Shown: positions 25,301-34,502, counted from the stretch's first letter. The stretch: 64,000 bases of DNA from Urbifossiella limnaea (GCF_007747215.1 NZ_CP036273.1:4386322-4450321); one strand, 5' to 3'. Translations and numbers: made by a program. The notes: generated from the letters alone by a model not told the origin.

Positions 25301-26446
25301 GAAATCCACTTCTATTTCGGGCCGTGGAAGGGAACGTGCGTCTTGGATGGAAGCGATGTGTCGGGCATTTCTTCTTTCCTTGACGCACATGCAGCGCCTT
25401 TTTTGCCGTACCGTCTCGCCCAAAATCATGGGTTAGTATTCCGTGGTCCGACAGTTGGCGGAGAGGGATTTATCTTGACCTCGGAAGAACGTGATCGGAT
25501 AGTCTCGCTCGATCCGAGATCGAGCGATGTCATTTTTCCGTTCCTGACAGGACAAGATATCAATCAAGACTACCAGCAATCTTCAGATAGATTCGCAATC
25601 GATTTTGCCGATCGGGCAGAATCGGAAGCTTCAAAGTACACGGCTTGTTGGAGCCGCCTGTCTGCGACTGTTAGAATACAGCGGCAGGGCAACAAGATAC
25701 CCCAGCGTGAAAAATACTGGTGGCGATATATCGGTCGCCAGGAGAAGCTGTACGAGGCCATCAAGGGCTTTCCTGTTGCTTTGACCTGCGGTGAAGTCTC
25801 AAAGTATTGGAGTGTATCCTGGGTGTCACCACATCAGGTTTTTGCAGGCAAAGTGGTGGTTTTTGCCCTCTGTGGCAATGGCAACTTTGCGGTGCTGAGT
25901 TCGTGTTTTCATACTGAGTGGGCCGAGAAGACGGCATCTCGATTGAAAGGTGATCCGGCTTACAGCTTGGCGGACACCTTTGAGACGTTTCCATTCCCGA
26001 TTTCTCTAAATGGGCTGGAAGCTATCGGCGAGCATTACCACGCCCATCGCAAGCGGATCATGCTCTCCCGGAAAGATGGCCTGACAACGACCTACAATCG
26101 CTTCCACAATCCTGAAGAAGCCAGCGACGACATCCAGAATTTCCGAGAGCTGCACGTCGAGATAGATCGAGCGGCAGCCGCCGCCTACGGCTGGGCCGAC
26201 CTCAACCTCGATCACGCTTTCCATGAGACGAAGCATGGCATCCGTTACACGATTAGCGAAGCAGCCCGGCGAGAAGTTTTGGCCCGGCTACTGTCATTGA
26301 ATCACGAGCGGTACACCGCTGAAGTGAGGCAAGGTCTGCACGAGGCAAAGGCCAAGCGTCCCGCCACGAACAAGCCAAAAGCGACGACTACCCAGCAAAG
26401 TGCCGCAGTCAAGCCGTCCCTCTTCGCCGCTGCGGAGGACGAATGA
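22394..26446 (+). CDS. drmMI: DrmMI, adenine-specific DNA methyltransferase of DISARM
   Basis: A 1350-residue Eco57I/type IIG-like N6-adenine methylase. The AdoMet motif CDMACGSGAFLVQ starts near residue 606 and the catalytic motif NPPFLGG near 870. The N-terminal 550 residues are a helical and nuclease-type region without a sure active site; the C-terminal 450 residues should hold the target-recognition part. In DISARM, DrmMI methylates host DNA so that self is spared. Start is TTG 22394, directly after the TAA of the preceding gene; a second TTG lies six bases on. Bases from about 24900 to 26000 are clearly richer in A+T than the rest of the operon, suggesting the specificity half was exchanged. 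Confidence 0.88.
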   Translation: MPLSVTRHHNDWLRLVPNSGPFLSLPVLALTFPQGLNAHDAEHARRLRQAFGEWDDDQLGQRPDPVLHRAWVRFVLGETLGYDELLAEGQEIPQSLQSEEAQYGETLRPDWIVTDPATKKARLLVQFYPRTQPLTKPVATSRWKTSPDTRMTQLLNDTGIRLGLVTNGHDWMLVNAPKNETTGYASWRADLWLEEPVTLRAFRTLLSADRFFSVPDAETLDLKGGLLDQSQKDQQEVTDQLGYQVRKAVEVVIQALDKADQDHGRELLADVNEKVLYESALTVMMRLVFLFCAEERELLLLGDELYDKNYAVSTLREQLRLTADEFGEEILGLRYDAWTRLLTTFRAVYAGAKHDRLRLPAYGGSLFNPDRFPFLEGRKAGTSWRTTPATPLPVSNRTVLHLLEALQVLQTKVGKTIEARSLSFRSLDIEQIGHVYEGLLDHTAKRASEPMLGLAGTRDREPEIALADLEKIAASGERELLRFLKDEMGRSEPALKKALAAELGDQPASRFRTACQDSTLWSRVKPYAGLVRFDTVGYPVVITTGSVFVTAGSDRRSTGTHYTPKPLTVPIVQYTLEPLVFVGPAEGLPKEQWTLRPAKELLALKICDMACGSGAFLVQTCRYMAARLLEAWDAVQRANPGTVHITPEGEASNGKPGEMLIPDDPDERMTYAMRIVAQRCLYGVDKNPLAVEMAKLSLWLLTLAKDKPFEFLDHNIRCGDSLVGLSNIEQLRSYSLQPDEPNSIKFSGPLDAAVDETISLRLKLGDLPSNTVEDVERQEKLLKEANEKIARLRCAADLLVAGEFWGENYKDKAERVGHNAVRSGHYVENGPIEEFEQVAAKECRGQLMFHWPLEFPEVIVKRGGFDAFVGNPPFLGGSRISGTFGDRYLAILLSQFEKSNGNADICSFFLRRAANLISAQGCSGFIATNSVAKGETRTSGLQCLLDSGGQLIRATRSRPWPGTANVFISEIHFYFGPWKGTCVLDGSDVSGISSFLDAHAAPFLPYRLAQNHGLVFRGPTVGGEGFILTSEERDRIVSLDPRSSDVIFPFLTGQDINQDYQQSSDRFAIDFADRAESEASKYTACWSRLSATVRIQRQGNKIPQREKYWWRYIGRQEKLYEAIKGFPVALTCGEVSKYWSVSWVSPHQVFAGKVVVFALCGNGNFAVLSSCFHTEWAEKTASRLKGDPAYSLADTFETFPFPISLNGLEAIGEHYHAHRKRIMLSRKDGLTTTYNRFHNPEEASDDIQNFRELHVEIDRAAAAAYGWADLNLDHAFHETKHGIRYTISEAARREVLARLLSLNHERYTAEVRQGLHEAKAKRPATNKPKATTTQQSAAVKPSLFAAAEDE

Positions 26447-29400
26447 ACCTCACCCTGAAGCCCTCCGTCTCACCGCTGCATCTGCGGGACGAACTGGAAA
26501 TGATGGTCCTCAAGGAACTGCTCGGCCCCGGTAGCGCCGAGGAGGAGATCATCGAGTCGCCCGGCACTCGCTACTTCGTCGGCGTGCTGGCCCCCCGCAG
26601 GCGGGCCACCCCCGCCGCCCCGCCCAAACCTGCCGCCGTCCTGCCCCCGCCCGACGACGATGACGGGGAGACGGACGGGGAAATCCTCGACGGCGACGAA
26701 CTGGCCTTGGGGGGCAAGGACACGACCCAGGACGGCACGACCGACCAGACGGCCTCCCAGGAACAGGCCAAGGCGCTCATCCCGTCCTCCTTCGGGATGA
26801 CCTTCTCGGTGAACCCGGAGGCCACGGAGATCGACGTGTCCGCCGCCTGGGGCCAGTACCTCCGGGAGAAGAGCGAATACCTCGTCAGCGAGAAGACCGG
26901 CAACCCCCGGCTGGTGTGGCGGCGGTATCCCCGTGGCGGCAAGCACCGGCTGCCCCTCGTCGCAGGCCCGCTCGCCCCGATTGTGGTCGATGCCAACTGC
27001 CCGGAGGTCGTCGTCCAGGGACTCGTCCGCAGGCGCACCGACCACTGGTGCGTCACCCTCTTCCTGGTGAACGAGCAGCAGGAGCCGGAGAAACAGAAGG
27101 ACACCGGCTGGGCGTTCCAGCCGGAACTGATGGCCGAGGGCGTCGGCGGGGCGGCGGTCATCCACAAGCGGCACACCGTCCTGGAACTGACCGGCACGGA
27201 CCCCGCCGTGAAGGGGGAGAACGACCTGCTGGCGATGATCTACCGGCGGCACGTCGAGTTCGCCGTGGGGCACGGGATCGGCGTCCACGTCGATGGGTCC
27301 GCCGACCCGAACCACGCCGTCCGGGTGCGCACCAAGGTCGTGCCGACCTACGAGGTTCCCAAGACGACCCCGCCCCGGCCCGCCGACGCCGAGATCAACC
27401 CGGCCTTCGCCAAACTGGAGGGCATGGTCCTTGACATGAAGGCGCTGGCCGAGTCCAACCCGAAGCAGTTCCGCCCGAAACTCAAGCCGCTTGTGGACGC
27501 CTATCGGGACTGGATCGAGCGAGAGGAGGGGCGGATCGCCGACCCCGCCGAGGGGCTGGCCCACTTCCAGCACGCCGCCCAGCACACCATCGCCCGCTGC
27601 CGCACGACGCTGAAGCGGATCGAGGAGGGGCTGGACCTGCTCGACACGGACGACAAGGCGGCGCAGGCGTTCCAGTTCATGAACCGGGCGATGTGGCTCC
27701 AGCGGACGCACTCCCTGTTCGCCGAGCGGGTGCGGCGGGGCGACGAGAAGCCCGATATGGGGGCCATCGACAACCCGGACAACCGCTCCTGGTATCCGTT
27801 CCAGCTTGCCTTCGTCCTGCTGAACCTGCCGGGGATCACCAAGTTCGACCACCCCGAACGGAGCGAGTCGCCCGACGCCATCGCCGACCTGCTGTGGTTC
27901 CCGACCGGCGGCGGGAAGACTGAAGCGTACTTGGGCCTGACGGCCTACACCCTCGGCCTTCGCCGCCTGCAAGGGGTGATCGAGGGGCGCTCCGGCGAGA
28001 ACGGCGTCACCGTGCTGATGCGGTACACCCTGCGGCTCCTGACGCTTCAACAGTTCCAGCGGGCGGCGACACTCATCTGCGCCTCCGAGGACATCCGCCG
28101 CACGGCCCTGAGCAACGGCGACACCCGCTGGGGGAAGACGCCGTTCCGCATCGGCCTTTGGGTCGGCGGCAGCACGACCCCGAACTGGACCAGCGATGCG
28201 GACGAAGCGGTGAAGTCGGCCCACGGCGGCAAGCCGAGGTCGGGGGCGATGGGCGGCGTCGGGTCGCCCCACCAACTGACCAACTGCCCGTGGTGCGGCA
28301 CGAAGATCGACCCCGGCAAGCACATTAAGGTCGACAAGGAGGTGGGGCGGACGCTCGTCTTCTGCGGGGCCAAGTTTGGCCAGTGCAAGTTCTCGATGAA
28401 GGAAGCGCCCGGCGAGGGGCTGCCGGTGATGGTGGTGGACGAGGAGATTTACCGCCGCCTGCCGTCGTTGCTCATCACGACGGTGGACAAGTTCGCCCAG
28501 ATGCCGTGGAACGGGGCGGTGCAGATGCTGTTCGGGCAGGTGGACGGGTACTGCGAGCGGCACGGGTTCCGGTCGCCGGAGATCGAAGACGCCAACAGCC
28601 ACAATAAAAAGGGCGACCTTCCAGCGGCGAAGACAATCCCCCAGAACCCGCTGCGCCCGCCCGACCTTATCATCCAGGACGAGTTGCACCTCATCAGCGG
28701 GCCTCTCGGCACGTTGGTCGGTCTGTACGAGACGGCCGTCGACCACCTGTGTACCTGGGACGTGAACGGCACGAGGGTGCGGCCCAAGGTCGTGGCCTCG
28801 ACGGCGACCATTCGGAATGCGAAGGACCAACTCCACGCCCTGTTCCTGCGGCGGCTGGAGACGTTCCCCCCGAACGGTCTCGACATCCGGGACAACTTCT
28901 TCTCCCTCCAGCGCCCGTCGAGCGAGACGACGCCGGGTCGGAAGTACATCGGCATCTGTGCCCCCGGTCGGCGGCTCAAGGCGGCACTCATCCGGGTGTA
29001 CGTCGCCCTCCTATCCGCCGGGCAGGTGTTGTTCGAGAAGTACGGCCTGGACGCCGACCCGTGGATGACGCTGGTGGGCTACTTCAACAGCCTGCGAGAA
29101 CTCGGCGGCATGAAGCGGCTGGTGGACGACGACGTGCGCACCCGCCTCGGCAAGATGCAGGACCGGGGGCTGGCGAAGCGGAAGTTGTTCACGCCCGACA
29201 CGGTGAAGGAACTGACCTCCCGCCTGGGTTCGACGGCGATCCCCGAAACGCTCGACCTCCTCGAAGGCCGGTTCGACCCGGCGATCCTGGACGGGATCAA
29301 GGATCGGAAGAAGGGCGACGGGTTCGTCCACCGGCCCCTCGACGTGCTGCTCGCCACGAACATGATCTCGGTCGGGGTGGACGTGCCCCGGTTGGGCCTG

Positions 29401-30048
29401 ATGGTGGTGGGTGGCCAGCCGAAGACGACGGCGGAGTACATCCAGGCCAGCAGCCGGGTCGGGCGGAAGTTCCCCGGCCTCGTCTGCACCGTGTTCAATT
29501 GGGCGAGGCCACGGGACTTGTCCCACTACGAAACCTTTGAGCACTACCACTCGACCTTTTACAAGCACGTCGAGGCGTTGTCCGTGACGCCGTTCTCGGC
29601 GGGGGCGACGGCCCGTGGGCTGGCGGCGCTCCTGGTGGCGATGGTCCGGCAGCCGGGGGCCGCCTTCAACTCGAACGACAAGGCGATGCTGATGGCGACC
29701 CAGCGGGGCCACCAGTACGTCACCGCCGCCGTCGAGGCCATCACGAGGCGGGCCGAACTGATCGCCGGGGTGGAAGCCGCCGAGGAGGTCCGGCAGCAAC
29801 TCAAGCGGAAGATGGACCTGTGGCAGAAGCGGGCGCAGCGGACGGCCCAGGGGAACCAGCTCGGGTACGAGACGAAGAAGGACGGGGTGACGGTCGGGCT
29901 GCTCCGCAAGCCGAGCATCGAGTCGTGGGACGAGTTCACCTGCCTGAACTCGCTGCGGGACGTGGAGCCGACGGCGAACCTGATCCTCGACACCTTCGGC
30001 ATGGACGACGAGGGCGGCGACGAATCCGAGGAAGGAGCCTCCCCGTGA
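26443..30048 (+). CDS. drmA: DrmA, DISARM helicase
   Basis: A 1201-residue superfamily 2 helicase. Walker A is FPTGGGKTEAYL (about residues 486-497); motif II is PDLIIQDELHL (DELH, about 740-750); a four-Cys zinc site starts CPWCGTKID near 616 and continues FCGAKFGQC. The C-terminal lobe carries LLATNMISVGVDVPRLGLM and motif VI IQASSRVGRKFPG. The N-terminal 450 residues are the long DrmA-specific region. The start overlaps the drmMI stop (ATGA) and the stop overlaps the drmB start (GTGA). DrmA works with DrmB as the core DISARM complex on foreign DNA. Confidence 0.92.
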   Translation: MNLTLKPSVSPLHLRDELEMMVLKELLGPGSAEEEIIESPGTRYFVGVLAPRRRATPAAPPKPAAVLPPPDDDDGETDGEILDGDELALGGKDTTQDGTTDQTASQEQAKALIPSSFGMTFSVNPEATEIDVSAAWGQYLREKSEYLVSEKTGNPRLVWRRYPRGGKHRLPLVAGPLAPIVVDANCPEVVVQGLVRRRTDHWCVTLFLVNEQQEPEKQKDTGWAFQPELMAEGVGGAAVIHKRHTVLELTGTDPAVKGENDLLAMIYRRHVEFAVGHGIGVHVDGSADPNHAVRVRTKVVPTYEVPKTTPPRPADAEINPAFAKLEGMVLDMKALAESNPKQFRPKLKPLVDAYRDWIEREEGRIADPAEGLAHFQHAAQHTIARCRTTLKRIEEGLDLLDTDDKAAQAFQFMNRAMWLQRTHSLFAERVRRGDEKPDMGAIDNPDNRSWYPFQLAFVLLNLPGITKFDHPERSESPDAIADLLWFPTGGGKTEAYLGLTAYTLGLRRLQGVIEGRSGENGVTVLMRYTLRLLTLQQFQRAATLICASEDIRRTALSNGDTRWGKTPFRIGLWVGGSTTPNWTSDADEAVKSAHGGKPRSGAMGGVGSPHQLTNCPWCGTKIDPGKHIKVDKEVGRTLVFCGAKFGQCKFSMKEAPGEGLPVMVVDEEIYRRLPSLLITTVDKFAQMPWNGAVQMLFGQVDGYCERHGFRSPEIEDANSHNKKGDLPAAKTIPQNPLRPPDLIIQDELHLISGPLGTLVGLYETAVDHLCTWDVNGTRVRPKVVASTATIRNAKDQLHALFLRRLETFPPNGLDIRDNFFSLQRPSSETTPGRKYIGICAPGRRLKAALIRVYVALLSAGQVLFEKYGLDADPWMTLVGYFNSLRELGGMKRLVDDDVRTRLGKMQDRGLAKRKLFTPDTVKELTSRLGSTAIPETLDLLEGRFDPAILDGIKDRKKGDGFVHRPLDVLLATNMISVGVDVPRLGLMVVGGQPKTTAEYIQASSRVGRKFPGLVCTVFNWARPRDLSHYETFEHYHSTFYKHVEALSVTPFSAGATARGLAALLVAMVRQPGAAFNSNDKAMLMATQRGHQYVTAAVEAITRRAELIAGVEAAEEVRQQLKRKMDLWQKRAQRTAQGNQLGYETKKDGVTVGLLRKPSIESWDEFTCLNSLRDVEPTANLILDTFGMDDEGGDESEEGASP

Positions 30049-31925
30049 CTCCCAAGGACCAAAAACGCTTCAAGGTCGGCGAACTGCGGCCCAGCCAGGC
30101 GCTCACCACGTTCGGCGTCGGGGCCATCATCGACCTGCCGAACCTGTCGGTCATGGTGATGGGGCTGAACGACTGGCCGCTCAAGGACACGGTGGAGATC
30201 GGGTTGCAGCGACTTCTGGACTCCGTCAGGGACGTGTTGGGGGCGCAGGTGGCGGCGCTGCGGTCGGCCCCGGTCGTGCCGGACACCCGTCAGGTCAACC
30301 CGTTCGACCCGTCGGCGCTGGTCGGCATCCCGGTCGCCCCGTTCCCCCGATGGATGGTGTGCCCTTACTGTCGGCGGCTGGCCCCGCTCGGCAGCGGCCT
30401 GTTCAAGCTGGAGACGCCGTACCGCACCGACCAGATTCGGTACGTCCACGCCAACTGCACGAAGCCGGGCAAGCCCCCGACCGTGGTCCCCGCCCGGTTC
30501 GTCGTGGCGTGCAAGAACGGCCACCTGGACGACTTCCCGTGGCGGGACTTCGCCCACAACGGGCCGACGACCTGCACGGGCGGGATGAAGCTGCTCGAAC
30601 CCTCGGCCACGGGCGAGGCGGCGAGCATCTTCGTGCAGTGCGAGGGGGCGAACTGCGGAGCGATCCGGCCCATGTCGGACGCCTTCAAGATGGACCTCAA
30701 GGCGCTGCCCGTGTGCAAGGCCCGCCGCCCCCACCTGCGGGACCACGACGAGTGCGGGTGCAAGACGCCCCTCGGCCTGGACATGCGCATGGAGCCGATG
30801 CTTCAGGGGGCGTCGAACTCGTGGTTCGGCATCACCCTGACGGCCCTGGCGATCCCACAGGCGTCGGGCAAATTGAAGCAGCTCGTAGAGGACCACTGGA
30901 CCGTTCTAGAGAAGGTCCAGAGCGAGCAGAACATCGAGCTTCTTCAGACGGTGACGACGCAGTTGCGTGACCTGTCGGAATACACCGCCACCGACATCTG
31001 GCAGGCGGTCCAGGCCAAGAAGACTGCTCCGCCGGACGAGGGCGGCGACCCGTCCGACCTCAAGACGCCGGAGTGGGAGGTCTTCACCGACCCCGACTCG
31101 GCGGAAAAAGGGCGAGACTTCCAGTTGCGGGCGGTCCCGCCGCCGAAGCGGTACGCCAAGTATTTCGAGACGGTCGTCCTCGCCGAGCGGCTGCGGGAAG
31201 TGCGGGCGCTGGTCGGCTTCTCCCGGATCGAGTCGCCGTCCGATTACGACAACCCGACGGCGTTCCCGGAGAACCAGCGGGCCAGACTGTCCCGCACGCA
31301 GCCGACGTGGGTTCCCGCCTCGGAGATTCGGGGCGAGGGGCTGTTCTTCCACTTCAAGGAAGATCTGATCCAGAAGTGGGTGAAGGAGAACAAGGCACTC
31401 GACGGCGTGTTCCTGGAGGCCCACCGGCGGTGGCGGATCGCCCGCAAGTTGGAGCCGCCCGACGAGTTCTACCCCGGCCTACGGTTCGTGCTACTCCACT
31501 CGTTCGCCCACGCCCTGATCCGCCAACTGTCGGTCGAGTGCGGGTACACGACGGCCTCGCTCCGGGAGCGGATTTACTCCCGCAACCCCGGCGTGGACGA
31601 GCCGGAGATGGCGGGGGTGCTGATCTACACGGCAGCCCCGGACAGCGAAGGGACGCTCGGCGGGCTGGTGTCGCTCGGCAGGCCGGGGACGCTTGAGCGG
31701 CATCTGGACCAGGCGCTCGACAACGTGCGGCTGTGCGCCAGCGACCCGCTGTGCGCCGAGCACCACCCGTACCGGGACGGGACGACGCTGCACGCCGCCT
31801 CGTGCCACGCCTGCCTGTTCGCCCCGGAAACGTCGTGCGAGCGGGGCAACAAGTACCTCGACCGGGCCGTGCTGGTCCCCACCGTGGAAACCGGCGAGGG
31901 GAGCGAGTTGGCGTTCTTCCGGTGA
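30045..31925 (+). CDS. drmB: DrmB, DUF1998-domain DISARM protein
   Basis: A 626-residue protein starting at GTG 30045, four bases inside the drmA stop and 8 bases after GAAGGAG. It opens with KRFKVGELRPSQALTTFGVG, the usual DrmB start. Zinc-type cysteines recur: MVCPYCRR, VACKNGHLDDFPW, FVQCEGANCG, DECGCK. The C-terminal DUF1998 region has FVLLHSFAHALIRQLSVECG (about residues 483-502), GVLIYTAAPDSEGTLGGL and a final CHACLFAPETSC. DrmB forms the core complex with DrmA. All family features are present and length is normal. Confidence 0.93.
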   Translation: MTPKDQKRFKVGELRPSQALTTFGVGAIIDLPNLSVMVMGLNDWPLKDTVEIGLQRLLDSVRDVLGAQVAALRSAPVVPDTRQVNPFDPSALVGIPVAPFPRWMVCPYCRRLAPLGSGLFKLETPYRTDQIRYVHANCTKPGKPPTVVPARFVVACKNGHLDDFPWRDFAHNGPTTCTGGMKLLEPSATGEAASIFVQCEGANCGAIRPMSDAFKMDLKALPVCKARRPHLRDHDECGCKTPLGLDMRMEPMLQGASNSWFGITLTALAIPQASGKLKQLVEDHWTVLEKVQSEQNIELLQTVTTQLRDLSEYTATDIWQAVQAKKTAPPDEGGDPSDLKTPEWEVFTDPDSAEKGRDFQLRAVPPPKRYAKYFETVVLAERLREVRALVGFSRIESPSDYDNPTAFPENQRARLSRTQPTWVPASEIRGEGLFFHFKEDLIQKWVKENKALDGVFLEAHRRWRIARKLEPPDEFYPGLRFVLLHSFAHALIRQLSVECGYTTASLRERIYSRNPGVDEPEMAGVLIYTAAPDSEGTLGGLVSLGRPGTLERHLDQALDNVRLCASDPLCAEHHPYRDGTTLHAASCHACLFAPETSCERGNKYLDRAVLVPTVETGEGSELAFFR

Positions 31926-31930
31926 GAGCC

Positions 31931-32734
31931 ATGACCCACGAACACCACCGGATCGGGGCGGGGGCGGCCCGGCTGGCGGCACGCCTGCCACACTCTCTGG
32001 CGGTGGGCGTGGCCGACTCCGTGACCCGGTACGGCAGCCTCGACCGGGCGGCGGCACGGCAGGCGATCCTGCACCACCTGCCGACCCCGGACTTCCGGGA
32101 GGCGACGGCCGAGTTCATCGACCTCTGGCACGCCACGGCTGGCGGCGTCGGGGCTGAGGCGGTCGCCGTCGCCCTGGTGACGGCGGCGAAGTGCGAACAC
32201 GACCACCGGCACGACGAGACGGTCGAGGTCGTGTGGACCGGCCCGGAAACCGCCGACACCCGGTTCCGGCAGACCGAGCAGGCCGTTCTCGAAGTGATCG
32301 ACTCGGCGGCGGGGCGGCTGACAGTGGTGAGCTACGCCGTCTACCGCATCCCCCGCATCCGGGACGCCCTGGTCGCCGCCGCCGGCCGTGGCGTCCGCAT
32401 CCGGCTAGTCGTGGAAACCCCGAACCGGATCGAGGGCCAGGGCGAGTACGATTGCCTGCTGGCCCTGGGCGACAACGTGGCCTCGGCCTGCTCGGTGTAC
32501 TACTGGCCCCAGGCCAACCGCTCCAGGGACGACAACGGGAAGGTCGGCATCTTGCATGTCAAGTGCGCTGTGGCCGACGGACACCGGTTGTTCCTGTCGA
32601 GCGCCAACCTCACCGAGTACGCTTTCACCATCAATATGGAGTTGGGCCTCCTGGTGACGGGCGGGAAGTTGCCGGGGCAGGTGGAGCGGCATTTCGAGCG
32701 GCTAGTCGAGGCTGGTCAACTGTCAAGGGTTTGA
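31931..32734 (+). CDS. drmC: DrmC, phospholipase D-like protein of DISARM
   Basis: A 267-residue PLD-superfamily protein. The HKD site is ILHVKCAVADGHRLFLSSAN (His209, Lys211, Asp216) with the trailing SSANLTEYA; only one HKD motif is present, so it would act as a dimer. The N-terminal 95 residues are helical. The ATG at 31931 is 5 bases after the drmB stop, with GTGAGAG overlapping upstream. In known DISARM loci DrmC is the last gene and is dispensable in at least one tested system. It closes the operon here; 266 bases without a gene follow. Confidence 0.88.
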   Translation: MTHEHHRIGAGAARLAARLPHSLAVGVADSVTRYGSLDRAAARQAILHHLPTPDFREATAEFIDLWHATAGGVGAEAVAVALVTAAKCEHDHRHDETVEVVWTGPETADTRFRQTEQAVLEVIDSAAGRLTVVSYAVYRIPRIRDALVAAAGRGVRIRLVVETPNRIEGQGEYDCLLALGDNVASACSVYYWPQANRSRDDNGKVGILHVKCAVADGHRLFLSSANLTEYAFTINMELGLLVTGGKLPGQVERHFERLVEAGQLSRV

Positions 32735-33000
32735 AGTTGGCGGCTGGTACCTCCCGACCGTCCGCAGTCGTCGCAGGACGAGGACGACGTGGAGTAGGAC
32801 GAGGCCGATGGCAGCCCGCTGTGGCATGCGAGGCATCCGCCGGCGACCCGGTGCAAGTCGATCCCGAGCTAAAGAAACAACAAATACGAGTCAGAATAAG
32901 TAGGGGAGCCGATTACCCGTCGGCCCCTTCCACCCCCACGGCCCCGCCCCGCACTTTTATCGTGTGGACGAGGCTTTTCTCGTTCCTGGAGGACGTCGAG

Positions 33001-34131
33001 ATGAAGCTGGTCCGGTCCGACTACGACCCCGTCCGCGAGAAGTTCGCTCAGGCCCGCAAGGAGCTGTCGGCCGCACTCATCGAGCGGGAAGACGAGGTGG
33101 ACCTCGTCCTCGCCGCCCTGGTCGCCAACGAGCACGTGCTGCTCGTCGGCCCGCCCGGGTGCGGCAAGTCGCTGCTGCTCGACAGCGTCCTGTCGTGGAC
33201 CGGCGGGACGAAGTTCTCGATCCTGCTCACCAAGTTCACGACCGTCGAGGAGGTGATGGGGCCGGTGAGCCTCGCGGCCCTCAAGGTGGACAAGTACCTG
33301 CGGGTGACGACCGGCAAGCTGCCGGAGGCCGACTTCGCGTTCGTCGACGAGGTGATGAAGGCGTCGAGCGCGATCCTGAACACCCTGCTGAAGATCCTCA
33401 ACGAGCGGGTCTACGACGCCGGGGACGGGGTCGCCCGCCGGGTGCCGCTGAGACTCTGCGTGGCGGCGTCGAACGAATGGCCGTCGCCGGACACGGGCAA
33501 GGAGTTGTCGGCGCTGTTCGATCGCTTCGTGCTGCGGAAGGCCGTCTCCCCCATCCGGTCGCAGGCGGGGCGGCAGAAGCTCCTCTGGACCCGCGACCAC
33601 GCCCCGCGGCTGTCCACGACGGTGACCCCGGCCGAGGTCGAGCAGGCCCGGCGGCAGGCCCTGGCGCTGCCGTGGTCGGACGAGGCGAAGGACGCCCTGG
33701 AGGTGATCCTGAAGGAGCTGGCCCGGGAGGGCATCCAGCCGGGCGACCGGCGGCAGTTCAAGACGGTCGGGGCGGTGCGGGCGTTCGCCTACCTGAGCGG
33801 CGCCGATGAGGTGCTCCCCGAGCACCTGGAGGTCGCCCAGCACTGCCTGTGGGACGCGCCCGAGGAGCAGCCCCGGAAGGCCGCCCAAGTGATCGCACGG
33901 GTCGCCAACCCCGCCGGCATGCGGGTCACGCAGTTGCTCCTGGAGGTCGAGCAGGTGCTGGCCGCGGCCGACGTGCGGAACCTCGCCGACGCCGCCAAGG
34001 CCGCCGCCAAGCTGGCCGAGATCGACCGGCAGTTCTCGACGCTCAAGGGCAACGGTCGGGTCGAGAAGGCTCGTGCATACCTGAAGGACCAGCTCCGGCA
34101 GCTCAAGCTCGCCTCGATCGAGGCCGTCTGA
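33001..34131 (+). CDS. MoxR-family AAA+ ATPase (RavA-like)
   Basis: A 376-residue MoxR ATPase. Walker A GPPGCGKS is at residues 50-57; Walker B FAFVDEVMKA lies near 110-119, followed by NTLLKILNERVY and a VAASNEWP sensor region, then the SALFDRFVLRK arginine-finger area. The C-terminal 150 residues contain the MoxR lid and a coiled-coil-like tail (AAKAAAKLAEIDRQF). MoxR proteins work as chaperones with VWA partners, and a VWA protein is encoded two plus-strand genes downstream. RBS GGAGG lies 11 bases upstream. A run of A+T-rich bases at 32870-32900 may hold the promoter. Confidence 0.9.
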   Translation: MKLVRSDYDPVREKFAQARKELSAALIEREDEVDLVLAALVANEHVLLVGPPGCGKSLLLDSVLSWTGGTKFSILLTKFTTVEEVMGPVSLAALKVDKYLRVTTGKLPEADFAFVDEVMKASSAILNTLLKILNERVYDAGDGVARRVPLRLCVAASNEWPSPDTGKELSALFDRFVLRKAVSPIRSQAGRQKLLWTRDHAPRLSTTVTPAEVEQARRQALALPWSDEAKDALEVILKELAREGIQPGDRRQFKTVGAVRAFAYLSGADEVLPEHLEVAQHCLWDAPEEQPRKAAQVIARVANPAGMRVTQLLLEVEQVLAAADVRNLADAAKAAAKLAEIDRQFSTLKGNGRVEKARAYLKDQLRQLKLASIEAV

Positions 34132-34205
34132 CCACCTGCTCACCCGCGGCGTCATGGCCGCCTGATGGGGTCGAGGAGAACTCGCTCAAGCCGGCAGCGT
34201 GGCGG

Positions 34206-34263
34206 TCAGGCAAGCAGAATTGCGGAGGGTCCGCTTGCGGAAACCGTCATTCTGCTTGCCTGA
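34206..34263. terminator. perfect 15-bp inverted repeat after the MoxR gene
   Basis: TCAGGCAAGCAGAAT (34206-34220) pairs exactly with ATTCTGCTTGCCTGA (34249-34263) around a 28-base loop that can itself fold (GCGGA/TCCGC). There is no U-run, so it is not a textbook terminator; it could be a transcript stabiliser or a small mobile element end. The remaining bases of 34132-34502 show nothing else. Confidence 0.55.
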
Positions 34264-34502
34264 GCCGGATGCGGGTTCAGGCCCCGGCAGACAGGCGGGA
34301 TGATGCGGTCGGGCGGGAGAGGAGCGGGGTGACCCGGCACTACAGAAAGCGATCGCGGGGTGCCGGCATCCGCCGTGGCCGGTGCTCGAAACGATGCCTA
34401 TACCAAGAGGTTCCCACCTCGCCCGGAGCCAGTTCCTTGCTGCAAGTCGAACCCAAGCCGCGGGTGCGTGACGACGAGAAGCCCAGGGCCGTGCCGGAGA
34501 CG

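Noticed and set aside
26470-28836. A 788-codon minus-strand frame opposite drmA
   Set aside because: Same cause: GC-rich antisense shadow. DrmA motifs on the plus strand are unambiguous.
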